Positions 37,566-49,439 of a stretch of 64,000 nt of DNA are shown here, one piece after another. Origin of the DNA: Capsicum annuum (lineage: Eukaryota; Streptophyta; Magnoliopsida; Solanales; Solanaceae). Numbering within the stretch: the first letter of the stretch is position 1; the number at the start of each line of letters is the position of its first letter. The DNA lies in NCBI RefSeq assembly GCF_002878395.1, contig NC_061119.1, positions 42,779,814 to 42,843,813 of the forward strand, written 5' to 3'. Under the pieces are notes generated by a model. That model was not told the DNA's origin, made no database searches, and worked only from the letters and a program-made list of their open reading frames with translations. The translations under genes were made by a program, and so were the position numbers.

Positions 37566-40500
37566 TGTAATAACCCGGGACTACCTCCTAGTCGTCACAC
37601 AGTACTCATGATCCCGAAGGACCACAATCTAACCCTTTTTTGATATCTGTACCTGTGCACTGCATAATATACTGAAATCAATGCGAAAAACTAGCGAAAA
37701 CTTGCCATAAGGTTCAAAACATCTAAAATAATTAATACTGAAAACTGAATGCTAATACATCTGTCCGAAAAGCCTCTAAACTTGTCTAAACTATGGAGTT
37801 GATGGGACATATCCCCAACTAACTCCGTTTACTGAAAATAAATTTAGTCTAATGATATAATAAAATAAGGATCATCGTCGAATGAAGAGGACTCACTGCT
37901 ATGTCTACTGTTGTTGACTGAGTCTGGACTGCTAAGGGTGCTCTGGATCTCGCGCTTTGGAACCTATGGTATAAGACACCATAGCGCAAGAGAAAAGTAT
38001 GCATCAATAGTTTGAATATACTGGTATGCTAGTTGAGGTAAGGCTAAATGCAAGGGCTTATGCATGAATAGTTACTTATCTGAATAACATGAGAGTACTA
38101 AAGGAGGACATATGCATGAATGCACAAACCAAAATTGGAATCGCAGTAACACTGAATACAAATTTTGAATACGGGTTTCTTAATACTGACTTACTGATGA
38201 CTAAGTCTACTAGTGCTGATGTCTGAGTTTAATAATACTGAGAAACTAAATAACGTAGTCTATTGAGATTGATGTCTAATCTTGCTGATACTGATACTGA
38301 TTTATTATATTGGAGATCAAGCCAATATAATGGGTCACCTCTGAGTTTACTGGTAATGATGTCTGATATTGGATAAACTGAATCTGAGATCAAGCCTATA
38401 TAACGGGTGATCTATGAGTCTACTGCTAATGAATATAACTGTATGAATCTGAGATCAAGCCTATATATAATGGGTGCTCTTTGAGTTTACTGGTAATGAT
38501 GTCTGATACTGGATAAACTGAATCTGAGATTAAGCCTATATAATGGGTGATCTCTGAGCCTAATGGTAATGAATATGATTGTCTGAATTGAGATCAAGAC
38601 TATATATAATAGGTGATCTCTAAGTCTACTGATATTGAATATGATTATCTGAATCTCAGATCAAGCCTATATAATGGGTGATCTCAGAGAGGTAGTCAAA
38701 CCTAGTATAATAGGTGACTCCTCAGTTGACTTCTATTACTGAGACTGAATCTGAAACTGAGACTGTGGGAGGTAGTCATCTAACCGACATGCCCCTTCTA
38801 TCTAGTTGGAGTCCAACCTGTACCCTAGTTGGAAGGGTGTCAGTACCGTGCCACGGTAAAGATACTTCTCTCTGAACCCAGGATGTTATGCCTAATATAA
38901 CGGGTGACACCTGGTTGGAGCCAATCCTAATATAACGGGTGACTCTTAGGACGTAGTCAAGCCTAATATAATGGGTGACTCTTCATCCTATGCTGGCTAT
39001 GCAGTTCTGGAGGTATAAGGATTGCTCTAACGACTCTGCCTAAATAACGAGGAAGCCGTCATCCCTACCCTCGCTCGGTGTTGAATCCTACTCCCAATTG
39101 AATAGACACTGAATTAGTTCTTAGACTGTACTAGACTGAGATGAATCTGTTACTGATCATACTGTGTAGCTGAGTTAAGCTGAGTTCACTTGATTCCGAA
39201 GATTGATGGAATACTACTGAATCTCATTATTTAATTGGATGATACTGAGTTCTGAATTATTTACTGGAATGTTACTGAGATCTGCACTGAATGCTTGAAT
39301 ACTATTAAGATCTAAGATGAGTACTGAACTGAAGCTGGAATGCTAATAATACTTAGATTACTGAGATTTCTTAAATTCAGTAACTGTTTGAGAGTACTGA
39401 ATTTTGTAACTGGCTGAGTTCTAAGGATCGTGGCTTAACTGAGATTATCATGAAAACTGACATGGTTCTAGACAACAGCTAATTTTTCGGGTATAAATAC
39501 CCCCAATACTTGATAACATAAAAGTAAAACATAACCATTCTTGAATAATCATGATCATGGACTTTCATTCATCATTACAATTATTAAAGCATCTCTTCGA
39601 GTACTTGGGAATCATAAACATGTGATAGTATAGGGAGACATGCTATTGGCTCATATTCTATTCAAAAAGTTCTTACAATAAACATTTATCATGCATTGAA
39701 GAGCACATAATTAAGGGATTTTATGCTAACATTTCACAACTCATGCTCTAAGGCTTTTCAACAAACACTTGGCATGCATAAACTTACACACAATTGGGGA
39801 TTTCTAGTCAACATGCTATAATGGCTCTAATTTCTGTACATAAGCATTTTAGCAAACATATGGGGACCATGCTTTGATTATTCAACAATTTCTACACTTA
39901 ATTAACATAAATACATCACTTAACATGCAACTTGAAGAGGGTTTATCATGAATATCACATACTAGGATCAAAGCTTGAAACTTTGTAAACAAAACATGAA
40001 TTAAAACTCACTAATAACATGAACTTCAATTTCAATTCACATGAATCATAAAAACTCATAAATATAAGATCTTTGAATTTAGAAAAGGATTCTTGAACTT
40101 CTCGGGTGGAAGGAACCCAAGAATCAACATCTACATACCTTAGAAGACTCTTTCTTGAAGGTTCTTGACGAAAATCCTTAGGCTTGTTCTTTATTTCTTG
40201 TCTAGGGTTCTTGACTTCTTAAGAGAGAAACTATTTTGATTTGGGGAAAAATTTGATGAATAATGAAGTATTTTCGTTATTTAGGGTATAAATCCCTTAT
40301 ATAGACTGGTTAGGGCTATAGAGAAATTACTAAACAGCCCCTGAAATTAAATAATGGAATCTAAAAATCCTAATTTCTCATGTTGGCACGACGCGGTGGA
40401 ATCACGCTAGCTCACTGAAAACTAGACAATTGGGAAACTAGTTGGTGGCGCGATGCGGTGAAAATTGCGTTTCCACTTTGGTTGTGAACTGGAAAGGCAC

Positions 40501-40858
40501 CACAACGCGGTGGAATCGCGTTGGTGCACTGGAAATTGACAAATTTGAAATTAACCCTTGGTGCGACGTGCTATAATCATGGAGGCTCACTGAATTTTGA
40601 TGATTGCCATTTTGGCTGGCTCCGCGACGCGCTAAAGTACCAGGTGGTACACTGCCTTACTAAAATGGCTCTAATTCTTTGTTCGACTATTGGATTTGGG
40701 AAATTTTGGTATCGACGAAAAGCTTATTCAATTTCCCACGTGATAAAAAGGTCAAAATCTTAAAAAAATTCTCATGGAATAAAATATATTCATCTTTGAA
40801 GCAAGATCTTTGATGTTCTCGAGATGAATTTGAACTAGGAGAAGTGTAGGGTATTACA
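37566..40858 (-). repeat. 3' LTR of the internally deleted element (3.29 kb)
   Basis: Minus-strand bounds are TGTAATACCC at 40858 and GGTTATTACA at 37566. It shares landmarks with the LARD-like LTRs (GGAAGGGTGTCAGTACCGTG near 38830). It has its own expansions: a ~65-72-bp tandem block (38300-38700), a ~33-bp block (38890-38990) and a repeated GC-rich block (40380-40640). Confidence 0.88.
38300..38990. repeat. tandem repeats within the LTR (units ~65-72 bp, then ~33 bp)
   Basis: Five to six degenerate copies start with GAGATCAAGCCTATATAA and contain GGGTGATCTCTGAG. They are followed by shorter copies with AGTCAAGCCTAATATAA and GGGTGACTC. Other LTRs here have a different short repeat (CAACTGGCAGGT) at the equivalent position. 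Confidence 0.82.
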
Positions 40859-41740
40859 ATATCTCCCTCTTGGAAACATTCATCCTCAAATGAGATTGAT
40901 TAAGCTGAGAATACTAGTAGGCTAAACTTACTTACAAGACATGAGCATGAGAAACATGACTATATGACTGGAACTACTGATATACTGAGATTTCATACTG
41001 AACATACATATCTAATGCATAGAATACACAACTGAAGCTACTCATAAGCTGAATTCTCATAATGGACATGTATATCTGATGCATGGATTTGTGACTGAGT
41101 TGTTCTCATGAATGCATGACTGAATATACTGATAAGCTAAGCTTTTCTACTGAACATGCATATCTAATGCATGAATACTTGATTGAGGCTACTGATAAGC
41201 TGAATTATCATAATGGACATACATATCTGATGCATGGAATCATGACTTATTTGTTCTCATGAATGAAAGATTGACTACACTGATAAGATGAGCTTTTCTA
41301 CTAAACATGCATATCTAATGCATGAATACTTGACTAAGGCTACTGATAAGCTGAATTCTCATAATGCATATCTGATGCATGAATAATTGAATCATGAATG
41401 CACGACTAAAATTACTGATAAGCTGAGCTTCTTCTACTGAACATGCATGTCTAATGCATGAATACTTGACTGAACTGACTTTTGAATGCTTGACTGATTA
41501 TACAATGATAACGGATTCTAGCTTTGTGAGAAATATCTGAACATGCAACTGAATGGGTTTAAAGACATGAAATCATCGAGGAATTATAGGGTTTCTCCCC
41601 CTTGGGACTGTATGTCCCTCTAAGAATGCTTTCTTCACCGATATACTTGAGAAAACTGATGCGATGCACAAGATCTTTCAACTTTGAATAAAATATATTC
41701 ATCTTTTAAAATATATTTATCTTTTAAAATGCTTAAATAT
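40859..41740 (-). repeat. internal remnant with ~140-160-bp tandem repeats and polypurine tract
   Basis: The minus-strand tract AAGAGGGAGATATTG borders the 3' LTR. Sequence at 40960-41480 repeats ACTGATAAGCTGAATTCTC and GCATATCTAATGCATGAATA in alternating half-units. No ORF. Confidence 0.75.
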
Positions 41741-41910
41741 TTCACATGGAATAAAATATATTCATCTTTGAAGCAAAATATTTGATGTTCTAGAGATGAA
41801 TTTCAACGAGGAGAAGTGTGGGGTATTACAGTACAAAGGGTTAGCTTTAGAGCTACTTGAAGTCCTAAGAATAGTGTGAGGTCAAGGGGATAGTCTCAGT
41901 GATTTATAGT

Positions 41911-43300
41911 TCTTATTGTCATTAATAACATGCATAGGTGGATCAATAGTAACCTTACCTCTTTGAATGGTAATATCTAGACAATGACTATCAATTTTAG
42001 GATTCTGAACAGTGTTTCTTGGAAGTGTTCCCGATTGAGTTGGATTAATATGGAAGACGTCTGCTCATAGTACTGCTCAAGGTGCTTAATGACAGTTGCA
42101 TGAGACTCCACCTTCTTACTCAAACCTGAAATGTCTGCCTTAATTTCCTTAAGGCATCTCTCTTGGCTCTCCGACCCCTTGACAAGTTTAACAAATGAAG
42201 CCTCATTTCTCAAATATCTTGATTCAACAGCTCAATTTTCTAGTGGAACATAAAGGCCACTCTTGTGTTGTATTTATCTTTCTACTTCCATTCACCGTCA
42301 TGATCTCTACTCATGTCTCAATACATATTGTAGTAATCTCAATAATAATTTCAACTTTGATTTCCTTGCCTAGAGTTCAAATTGTCTTGATTAGACCCTT
42401 GACCCTTGTCTCAAAAACCTGCTACCTTTCTGTTAAGTTGTTTAGATTCCTCCTTAGAATTTGAATCTTCATATCTAGAAGGCTTACCTTGTGCACCCAC
42501 TGCATTGAACTTTTCTTCTCCTATTACCGCAAACTGCTTTATAAATAACCCAATATCAGTCCTCAGCTATGCCACCTTTTGAGCTACTATCTCATCAGGT
42601 GCTCATTTTTAACTCGAGGCTCCAATTATATAAGTACGGATGGATTTATCCTCCTCCCAAGTATTCCACCCTCGATTAGTTTAGTAATTCAATTTAAGAT
42701 TTCAAAAGCATACTCCCATCTTAGACTCATGAAGGCTCCACCAGTGATAGTATCCGCGACAACCTTAGTATTAGCATTCAAGGCTATGTACAAGATCTCA
42801 AATAAGTTTCTACTAATAATCCTTTGATTTGACACATTTTGTCGCTTCTTCTTGAACCTCAACCATGTCTCACATAGTGCCTCTGAATACAACTGTTGAA
42901 AATTATATATTTCATTTTTTTAGTTACAACATTTTGAAGGGTGGAAAAATTGGTACAAGAATTGAGTCTTCGAATCATTCCAAGTAGTGATAGATGCATA
43001 AGGAAATTAACCTAACCGCAGAGTAGCTTCCTCCTCAGAGCGAATGGAAATAATCTTAGTCAAATCGTTTCCCAACTCAACCTAGGTAGATTATATGAAG
43101 TGCAGATCTCTACAAAGTTCATAATATGCATGTTTGCATCATCCGTCAGTAGGCCAGCAAATACCCCTTCAGATTCAGCAGTTCGATCATTGGACTCGTG
43201 ATATCGAACTTTGTACCTTAAGGCAATTTTGATAGAATGATTGCTCCAGTTTCAAATGGCTTGACATACCCTAAATCTTCTTCAGAATCATTATAAATAG
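41911..43300 (-). pseudogene. gag of the Athila-like element, degenerate
   Basis: Minus-strand pieces in different frames match the retrotransposon gag pattern of Athila/Tat elements: EGVFAGLLTDDANMHIMNF near 43180, SYNLPRLSWETI and LRLFPFA near 43070, TWLRF and FEILYIALNANTKVVADTI near 42870-42750. The C-terminal part at 42213-41977 reads IKADISGLSKKVESHATVIK, a likely coiled coil before the protease junction. Stops are frequent. The protein would form the particle shell. Reading continues, after the chromovirus insertion, at 17863. Confidence 0.78.
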
Positions 43301-43766
43301 GCAGATGTTTTTGGATGGGTTGTTTCCCCTATTTCTTCTCAATCTGTCCCTTTAATAAAGTTTAACTAAATGATCGTCCTCCTATTGCCTAGCCCTTTCT
43401 TTCCTTACTACTCATCGAGCAGCTGCTTGGTTTGCATTTTACTTATCCATTAAACGATAAGTGACCTATTCTGGAATTTCCTGAACATCATGCTGGAATG
43501 ACTGATTTACAACTGTTAGGTTATTATGAACCCTTTAAGAAGGGTTCCTTAATCATGAACTCCCTCTCTTTCCACTCTTTCCATTCTTTGATTATGTTTC
43601 AAAGTTCTCTCTAGTTCATGATCAAATGGAATTAGGGGATTGCCTTACTTAGTATTAGGCATACATCGGTGAGTGTCGTAGAAATAGTAGAAACATAAAA
43701 TCAGCAAACAAATCTAATAAATTGAAAAACACAATAATTCAAATTCGTAACTATATTTTTTTCAAC
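43301..43766 (-). other. gag N-terminus and leader of the Athila-like element, heavily decayed
   Basis: Some gag-like words are readable on the minus strand near 43620-43560 (ELERTLKHN), but stops dominate. The region borders the primer site. Confidence 0.45.
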
Positions 43767-43781
43767 AACGGTGCCAAAATT
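43767..43781 (-). other. primer-binding site of the Athila-like element, Asp-tRNA type, mutated
   Basis: The reverse complement begins TTTTGGCACCGTTGTTG, close to the TGGCGCCGTTGCCGGGG site that Athila/Tat elements use with tRNA-Asp. It borders the proposed LTR edge near 43782-43786. Confidence 0.65.
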
Positions 43782-43896
43782 TGATGTCATCCAAATTACT
43801 CTTCTCAAAAAATATAAAGCGGTTTCTGATTAAATATAAAACCTAACTAGGTTGGGTTTGATCTCACAGGGAATAATACAAAATATGATTAAGCAT

Positions 43897-46800
43897 TGTA
43901 ATGCCTCGAGAGTACACCCTGGACGCCACACGGTGCTTGGAACCATAAGTGATCCCAAGCTAACCCATGAACTGGCATACTAATAAGCAAGTAAATTATA
44001 GTAAACTAAATTACAAGTTCTTCTATGCAAAAAATAATCATGGAATAATCTGAATAAGTACAATACTGCTAAAGTTTATAATTTGATTAAAACTGAAGGA
44101 AGAAACTGAAATCTACATGACTGACTCTGACTGACATCTATGAAGCCTCTACTATACTTACTATAGATAGCTGGGACATGCCTCCAACTACCACTAATCA
44201 ATACATATGAAAATAAATGAACTGTATATGAACTACAACTATCTGGAGTTCCCGAAGTAGGAGAACTCATCACCTGCTGGCTAGAATCTGCAACTGTCTG
44301 ATCGTGATATGCGGGCTATAAATGGTACCTACATTATGAAACAATGTAGCCACACAGACGTACATATAGATCAGTACTTTTGGAATGTACTGAGTCCGTA
44401 GGGGTGAATGCAATAAGTAAAACTAATTCCATAAGTAATCTTAAAACATGCATGCTAAGTGTAAGTAAACTCACCAATAGGCTAGAATAAACTGAAAGAT
44501 GAAAACATCTTAAAGCATGAGTGACAAACATACTTTGATAATATGGTGAATCTCTACTCTACTCTTAGTTTCTGTGAAACTTTACTGCAATGATATAAGT
44601 AGAACTGAAGCTCGGATACGGTAAAATGTGAATACTGTATGAATACTAAGTTTGAAACTATGTGATGAAAACTAACATCACATCGGTGATCTGAATATAT
44701 AATTATACTGAGCATAAATATCTAAACATACATAACCAAACGTAGTATATACTAAGCTAATTTGATTAACTGAATGACTGATTGTTGAATACTGGTCATG
44801 TAAGACGGGATTGTACTTAGTCTGTATAACTGAACTAAAACTGTAGAGTACTATGCAAATGAGATAAGGACTAACTAAACAATATGCGATGAATGAACAT
44901 GAATACATGAAACTGTATTATCTGAGAATGCAAGACCAAGCGTATAACATGATTCTGAAATAATTGGTAAACTGAAATACTGAAAAACTGATAACTGATA
45001 ACTGTATGCTATGGTCAAGCAAACCTGAAACTGAACTGAGTTCTAAACTGAATACTAAAACTGAAACTATGGGAGTTATCATCTAATCGACATGCCCTAA
45101 TCTAAGCTAATTGGGGTCCTACCTGTAACCCTAGTTGGAAGGGTGTCAGTACCATGCCATGGGTACTAATACTGGTTGTGTGGATCCACTAAACTGGTGT
45201 CCCAAAAGACTAAGAAGTAACCCTATACTGGTAAAAGACTTTGGAGATATGTGTCAATCCTAAACTAGCAGGAAGACATCTCAAACCTACGTTGGCTACA
45301 TAATTCTATAACTCAGGGATTGTTACTAAGGGTCAAACCTTAAACTGGCAGAAATGTCTCCATCCCTGGGTTCACTCAGTGCTGAATCCTACTCTCAATT
45401 GAATGACACTGGAATACTAACAGGTGCATGCACTGTTAACTGATAATTGATAAGCTTAGGTCATGATATTCTGAAAATAACAGTGTATATGAATTCTGAG
45501 AAAATAATTAACGTATAAACTGATGTTGGGACTAAAACTGGACTGAGCTAACTTAATCGGACTCATAACTGACCATACTACTGACTGAATGATATTTCTT
45601 ATGGTATAACTAAAATCATTCTGTAGATACTGGAAACTAGGTAAACAGCTAAATTTTGGGCATTCATAACCCCCATGACTCGATAGCAATAACAATAAGA
45701 ACACATGAGAGCATTTGAGACCATAATAAGTAAGCATTATTTAAAGAAACCGATCACTTGGGCATTTCATCAAACACATGGAGATTAATACTTTAACATA
45801 GGAAAATTCACCAAACACATCGGGATCATGAACTTGGACATGGGAATATCTTAAAAATGGGAGCATAACATGATTACATAACTAAAATCATGAATTTAGG
45901 AATTGTTATGACCCGACTTGAGGCCTTGGCCACGATGGGTATCTCGAACCACAAAGGCTCGAGAAACCCCCTAGCCCGTCCACTAGTGATATTGTCCGCT
46001 CTGGGCTCAGGCCCTCACGGCTTTAAAATGTGTCACTAGGGAGTAAAGCTTTCTTACATATATACCCAGCATCCCTCCTATGTTTTACCGATGTGGGACT
46101 CCTTCCTAAGTTGGGGTGTTATATACACCCCCTTATAGACTCAACGTCCTCACTGAGGTTTTCCCTACCGAATGGGATTTGTTACACTCAGGACTGAGGT
46201 TTGCCTTACCTTACCAGAACACCCCCTTATGGACTCAGCATCCACGCTAAAGTTTGCCCTACTGAATAGGATTTTCCTACACTCAGGACTGAGGTTTGCC
46301 CCTCCTTATCGGGATTCGCCTACACTTAGTTTGAACTCTGGCCCATATCGACAGAGCCTTACTGGGATTCACTTATACTCAGTTTGAATTCTGGCCTACA
46401 TCAATAGAGCTAACACAAGAGTAGCTCTAATATTATTCTATCACGACCGGAGCCGAGGCCCTGTCCGTGACGGACATCCCAAACCACAAAGGCCCGAGAT
46501 ACTCCTGTAACTTCCCAACCCACTAGTGATAAAAATCACCTCAATCAGGTTTGAACCCGAGCACACCTACCAATGGAGAGCCATAAAATTTGATTGAAAT
46601 AGGACATGGGCGTTTAATCATACATGTAAAGATCATAGCTTGAACCTAATAATGTCTTAAACATGAGAGAACAATAGAATTATATGGCAAAATTCATAAC
46701 TTGGGGATTCATCTTTAAATTGACTTAACATGATATGGGAATTTTATCAAACATGTGGAAAGCATGAATTTAAAACATGGGAATGTTGCTAAAAATCATA

Positions 46801-47782
46801 AATTTAGGATCTATCATAGAATTCACTTGAATAAACCATGGGAAACTCAAATTCATAGGATGAGGAATTTAAAATCTTGCATGGAATCACACATGGGCTG
46901 AAATTAATTAAAATCACCATGAAAACATGCAATTCAATCTTTCTTGAACATTTAAAATAACATAATGATTGAAAAATTTATTCTTTAATTGAAATAAAAG
47001 GGTTTTGGGCAAAAGGACCCATGGATGAAATCCCACATACCTTAACTAGATGGATTCTTGAAGAAATCATGAATTTGATGTTGAAAGCTTGAACTTTGAA
47101 TTCCTAATGATGTTCTTGAAGTTCTTGAATTAGGAAGCTTAGGTTCTTTCTTTTCTTAAAGAAAATTTGATGAAGTTCTTGGTATTCTTGAGAGAGCTAG
47201 GGTTTTCTTGGAGAGAAAAAGATGAAAAATAATATATCTAATGATTTTGGGGGTTGAAATTAAGTGTTGTGGGCAGATTTGGGTGAGGAGAAGTGACCAA
47301 AGTTCCCCCAGGACCTTTTGAAACTGAAATAGCATGTGAAATAATTTGGTAACGCGCTGTCCATCGCATAGCATCGATGACCGACGCATCGCGTCCCAAT
47401 CGCGTTGGCTTACTGTCTCATACGGAAAATGATATAACATTTTGCTAGGGTATCGGAGTAAGGCGAAATTGGTATAGTTGGAAAGATAATTCAATTATCT
47501 ACAATTTGGTAGGTCTTGAGCTGCAAAATTCTACGTATATAAAAAGTTATACATGTTCAAAGTAGACCCTTGTAGAATCAAATACCAAACTTTGGACGAA
47601 TCAAAGGCTCTAAGCTCAACTTTGTTCTAAGTGATTCTTATGAATATTTTTCAGCTAGAAAGCATATCAAACACGAGGATAAAGATCATAAAACTTATAT
47701 TCATATGGGAATCTCTTGGGTTATAGCTTATACATGTAGGAACGACGGTTAGAAGACTAGCCCAAAAATACATGGTGTTACA
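43897..47782 (-). mobile_element. solo LTR (minus) with its own nested insertion
   Basis: Bounds are TGTAATGCCTCG and GGTGTTACA. It is flanked by AGCAT (43892-43896) and AGTAT (47783-47787), a 5-bp duplication with one mismatch. It aligns with 4784-7964 throughout, except for the extra segment at about 45906-46586. No polypurine tract or primer site adjoins it. Confidence 0.88.
45906..46586. mobile_element. ~0.68-kb insertion in the solo LTR, TRIM-like or other short element
   Basis: Absent from the sister LTRs, where ...TTTAGGAATT joins directly to AAATTTGATTGAAATAGG-like sequence. It contains CCGATGTGGGACTCC (about 46088), a block common in small Solanaceae repeats. It also has several imperfect internal copies of CTCAGGACTGAGGTTTGCC, and two similar GACC...GAGGCC...CACAAAGGC segments near its start and near 46442-46500. 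No clear LTR pair or terminal inverted repeat was resolved, so its class is open. The ORF at 46172-46387 is a product of the repeats. Confidence 0.6.
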
Positions 47783-49439
47783 AGTATCTAAGTAATTGGA
47801 AAGTAAGTAAAAGAAGGAGTTTTTTTTTTTTTGAAGAAAAAGATCAATAGTAACAAGTGTTGATTTGTTAGGATTGTAATCAATATGAGACGAGCACTAG
47901 TATTGTAATCCCTAAGACTTCATAACTCCACAGGTTATTCATGCTAGCAGACTATCCCGATGCATTGCATACAAATTCTAACAAGATATGTATCATTTAA
48001 ACATATTCCGACCTTGTGTAGATGAATTTCACTCATCTCCTCCCAAACTCAGAGTATTCTATTACTAACCCTTGTTCTTTGGTCTCAGATTAATTATCCT
48101 GGTCAAGGCTCAAGTCAATTAGATGAAGGTTGGTAGCTTCAAATATTTATTGTTATTCCCTTTTCCTAATCTATGTCTCTCTCTTGAGCAAGTTTAGAAT
48201 ACCAGTGAGTTCCTAATGTATGCATCCATTAGAAAATAAATCGTAATAAATAAAATACCACTACATGCAAACACACCGGTCTAGACTGACTTTACATTTA
48301 ACCCGTTTTGCTAATTCATCATGGTTTCCGAAACCTTAGTTGTGGTATTTAGCTACTCATAACCGTAAGAACACTAGAATAAGTCATAGATGAAGACATG
48401 ATTATGAATTTATAATAAAAAAATAAACTCTAAAATCTCAACTTTGATTAAACCCTAGAAAAAATGTTCATACAATCCTAAGAATATGCCTTGGAATTGT
48501 ATAACATAATGTATTGTTTGTAATAAATTGTGTAACCCTAGAACAATAACCCTATGAGTATTTATAGACAAACAAATCCAATTTTAAAAAAAAAAAAAAA
48601 CTACGTCAGCTGCCTCGGACGAGAAGAAGGTATGATAGTGGTTAGAACCCATGATCATCCTTTGCCTGTCATGGTTTGTACTAGGACTAGTTCACTTTTA
48701 GGTTTTCTATCAGACAAAATAAGGTACGAGCTTGTGATTCCCTCCTATGATTGTGTCATCCTGTCTTGTGATCAATGTGCTACTGAAGTTCTCAAATTTT
48801 GCAAAATTGGAGTCTCTTCCCACAACCACTTATCGTGCGTTTAAGAAATGGTCATGGGAAGTTGCTGTTTGATCCCCTTGCACTTGACTGCAGGTGTGGT
48901 TTTTCCTTCGCACTCACGATCACATGGTACGATCGTAACATCAACTCACGATCGTAGGACCTTCCGTCCGAGAGACTTCTGGCTGAGGCATTTTTGATTT
49001 AATCCTACAAAATCCTAGGCATGATCATGGTCAGATCCACGATTTTGGTAAGGCTCGTCTGATGCTAACTTTGTCCAATCTTAAGCATTTTTTCTCTCTG
49101 AGTCCACAAAGCCTGCACACACTAAAAGAAACATATCAAATTCACAAAAAGACCTTACACTTACAAATATTCCTCATTTTAATAACTTCACGAAACATCA
49201 TTAATGGAGTTTGTGCAACTGTAGATCTCAATTCCAAAGAGTTTGAACAATGAAGCTGGTGCAATGACATAGTTACCTCCTGGATATTGAATTCTCTGTC
49301 CAAATATATTTGAGATAGTATTATACACTCCAAAACTACTAAGGAACTATAGGAAAATCGTGAACATAGATTTTAAAAATCAAATGGATCAAAACTCTTT
49401 CATCTATAAAAAAATTGAGCATGTTAGTTTAAGGGTCTA

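Larger units (their letters stand above)
37566..41830 (-). mobile_element. internally deleted LTR retrotransposon (minus) in the chromovirus 3' LTR
   Basis: Flanked by GTACC (37561-37565) and GTACA (41831-41835), a 5-bp duplication with one mismatch. On the minus strand it has only about 90 bp of 5' LTR (41830 to about 41740), then about 0.9 kb of internal sequence, a polypurine tract at about 40859-40873, and a full 3' LTR (40858-37566). The short 5' LTR copy matches the LTR start at 40858-40776 (AATAAAATATATTCATCTTT and the end GGGTATTACA). Everything from most of the 5' LTR through pol is deleted. It has no coding content. Confidence 0.88.
17869..41908 (+). mobile_element. Tekay/Del-like chromovirus (Ty3/gypsy) with nested insertions in both LTRs
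   Basis: Contains 5' LTR pieces (17869-18565 and about 24746-25833), gag-pol (about 25850-30610), a polypurine tract (30834-30846) and 3' LTR pieces (30847-32598, 37426-37565, about 41836-41908). The flanks share TTCTTAT (17863-17869 and 41910-41916), consistent with a target-site duplication of about 5 bp. The two LTR starts align well (17880-18560 with 30860-31530). No clear tRNA primer site follows the 5' LTR, and every coding domain is broken, so the element is dead. It sits between gag and protease of the older Athila-like element. Confidence 0.85.
7965..49400 (-). mobile_element. decayed Athila/Tat-like Ty3 retrotransposon, host of the nested stack (right limit approximate)
   Basis: Minus-strand fragments occur in retroviral order: 5' LTR remnant (about 49400 to 43786), Asp-tRNA-type primer site (about 43767-43780), gag (about 43300-41916), gag end and protease (17863-17096), protease-RT linker and RT start (17095-16227), RT end and RNase H (13699-12600), integrase (about 12560-11250), then a downstream ORF (9760-8000). 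All parts carry stops and frameshifts. Three insertions interrupt it: 13705-16221, 17869-41908 and 43897-47782. The left LTR is not visible; the LARD-like element begins there. The right boundary is an estimate because the distal LTR edge could not be recognised. Confidence 0.75.
43786..49400 (-). repeat. 5' LTR remnant of the Athila-like element, interrupted; right edge uncertain
   Basis: Begins TGTCATCCAAATTAC (reading +) next to the primer site and resumes at 47783 after the solo LTR. The 48880-49050 part carries the ACGATCGT-type motifs seen at 9761-11230. No coding domain. Homology runs out before the copia fragment near 49440. Confidence 0.5.

Noticed and set aside
42195..42464. Plus-strand ORFs over 42195-42827
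   Set aside because: They are antisense to the recognisable minus-strand gag remnant.
46172..46387. 71-codon ORF with repeated LRF-A-PY words
   Set aside because: It is generated by the internal repeats of the short element in the solo LTR.
47783..49400. Possible host gene in the repeat-poor stretch right of the solo LTR
   Set aside because: No domain or splice-consistent frame was found; the ACGATCGT motifs tie it to the Athila-like element.
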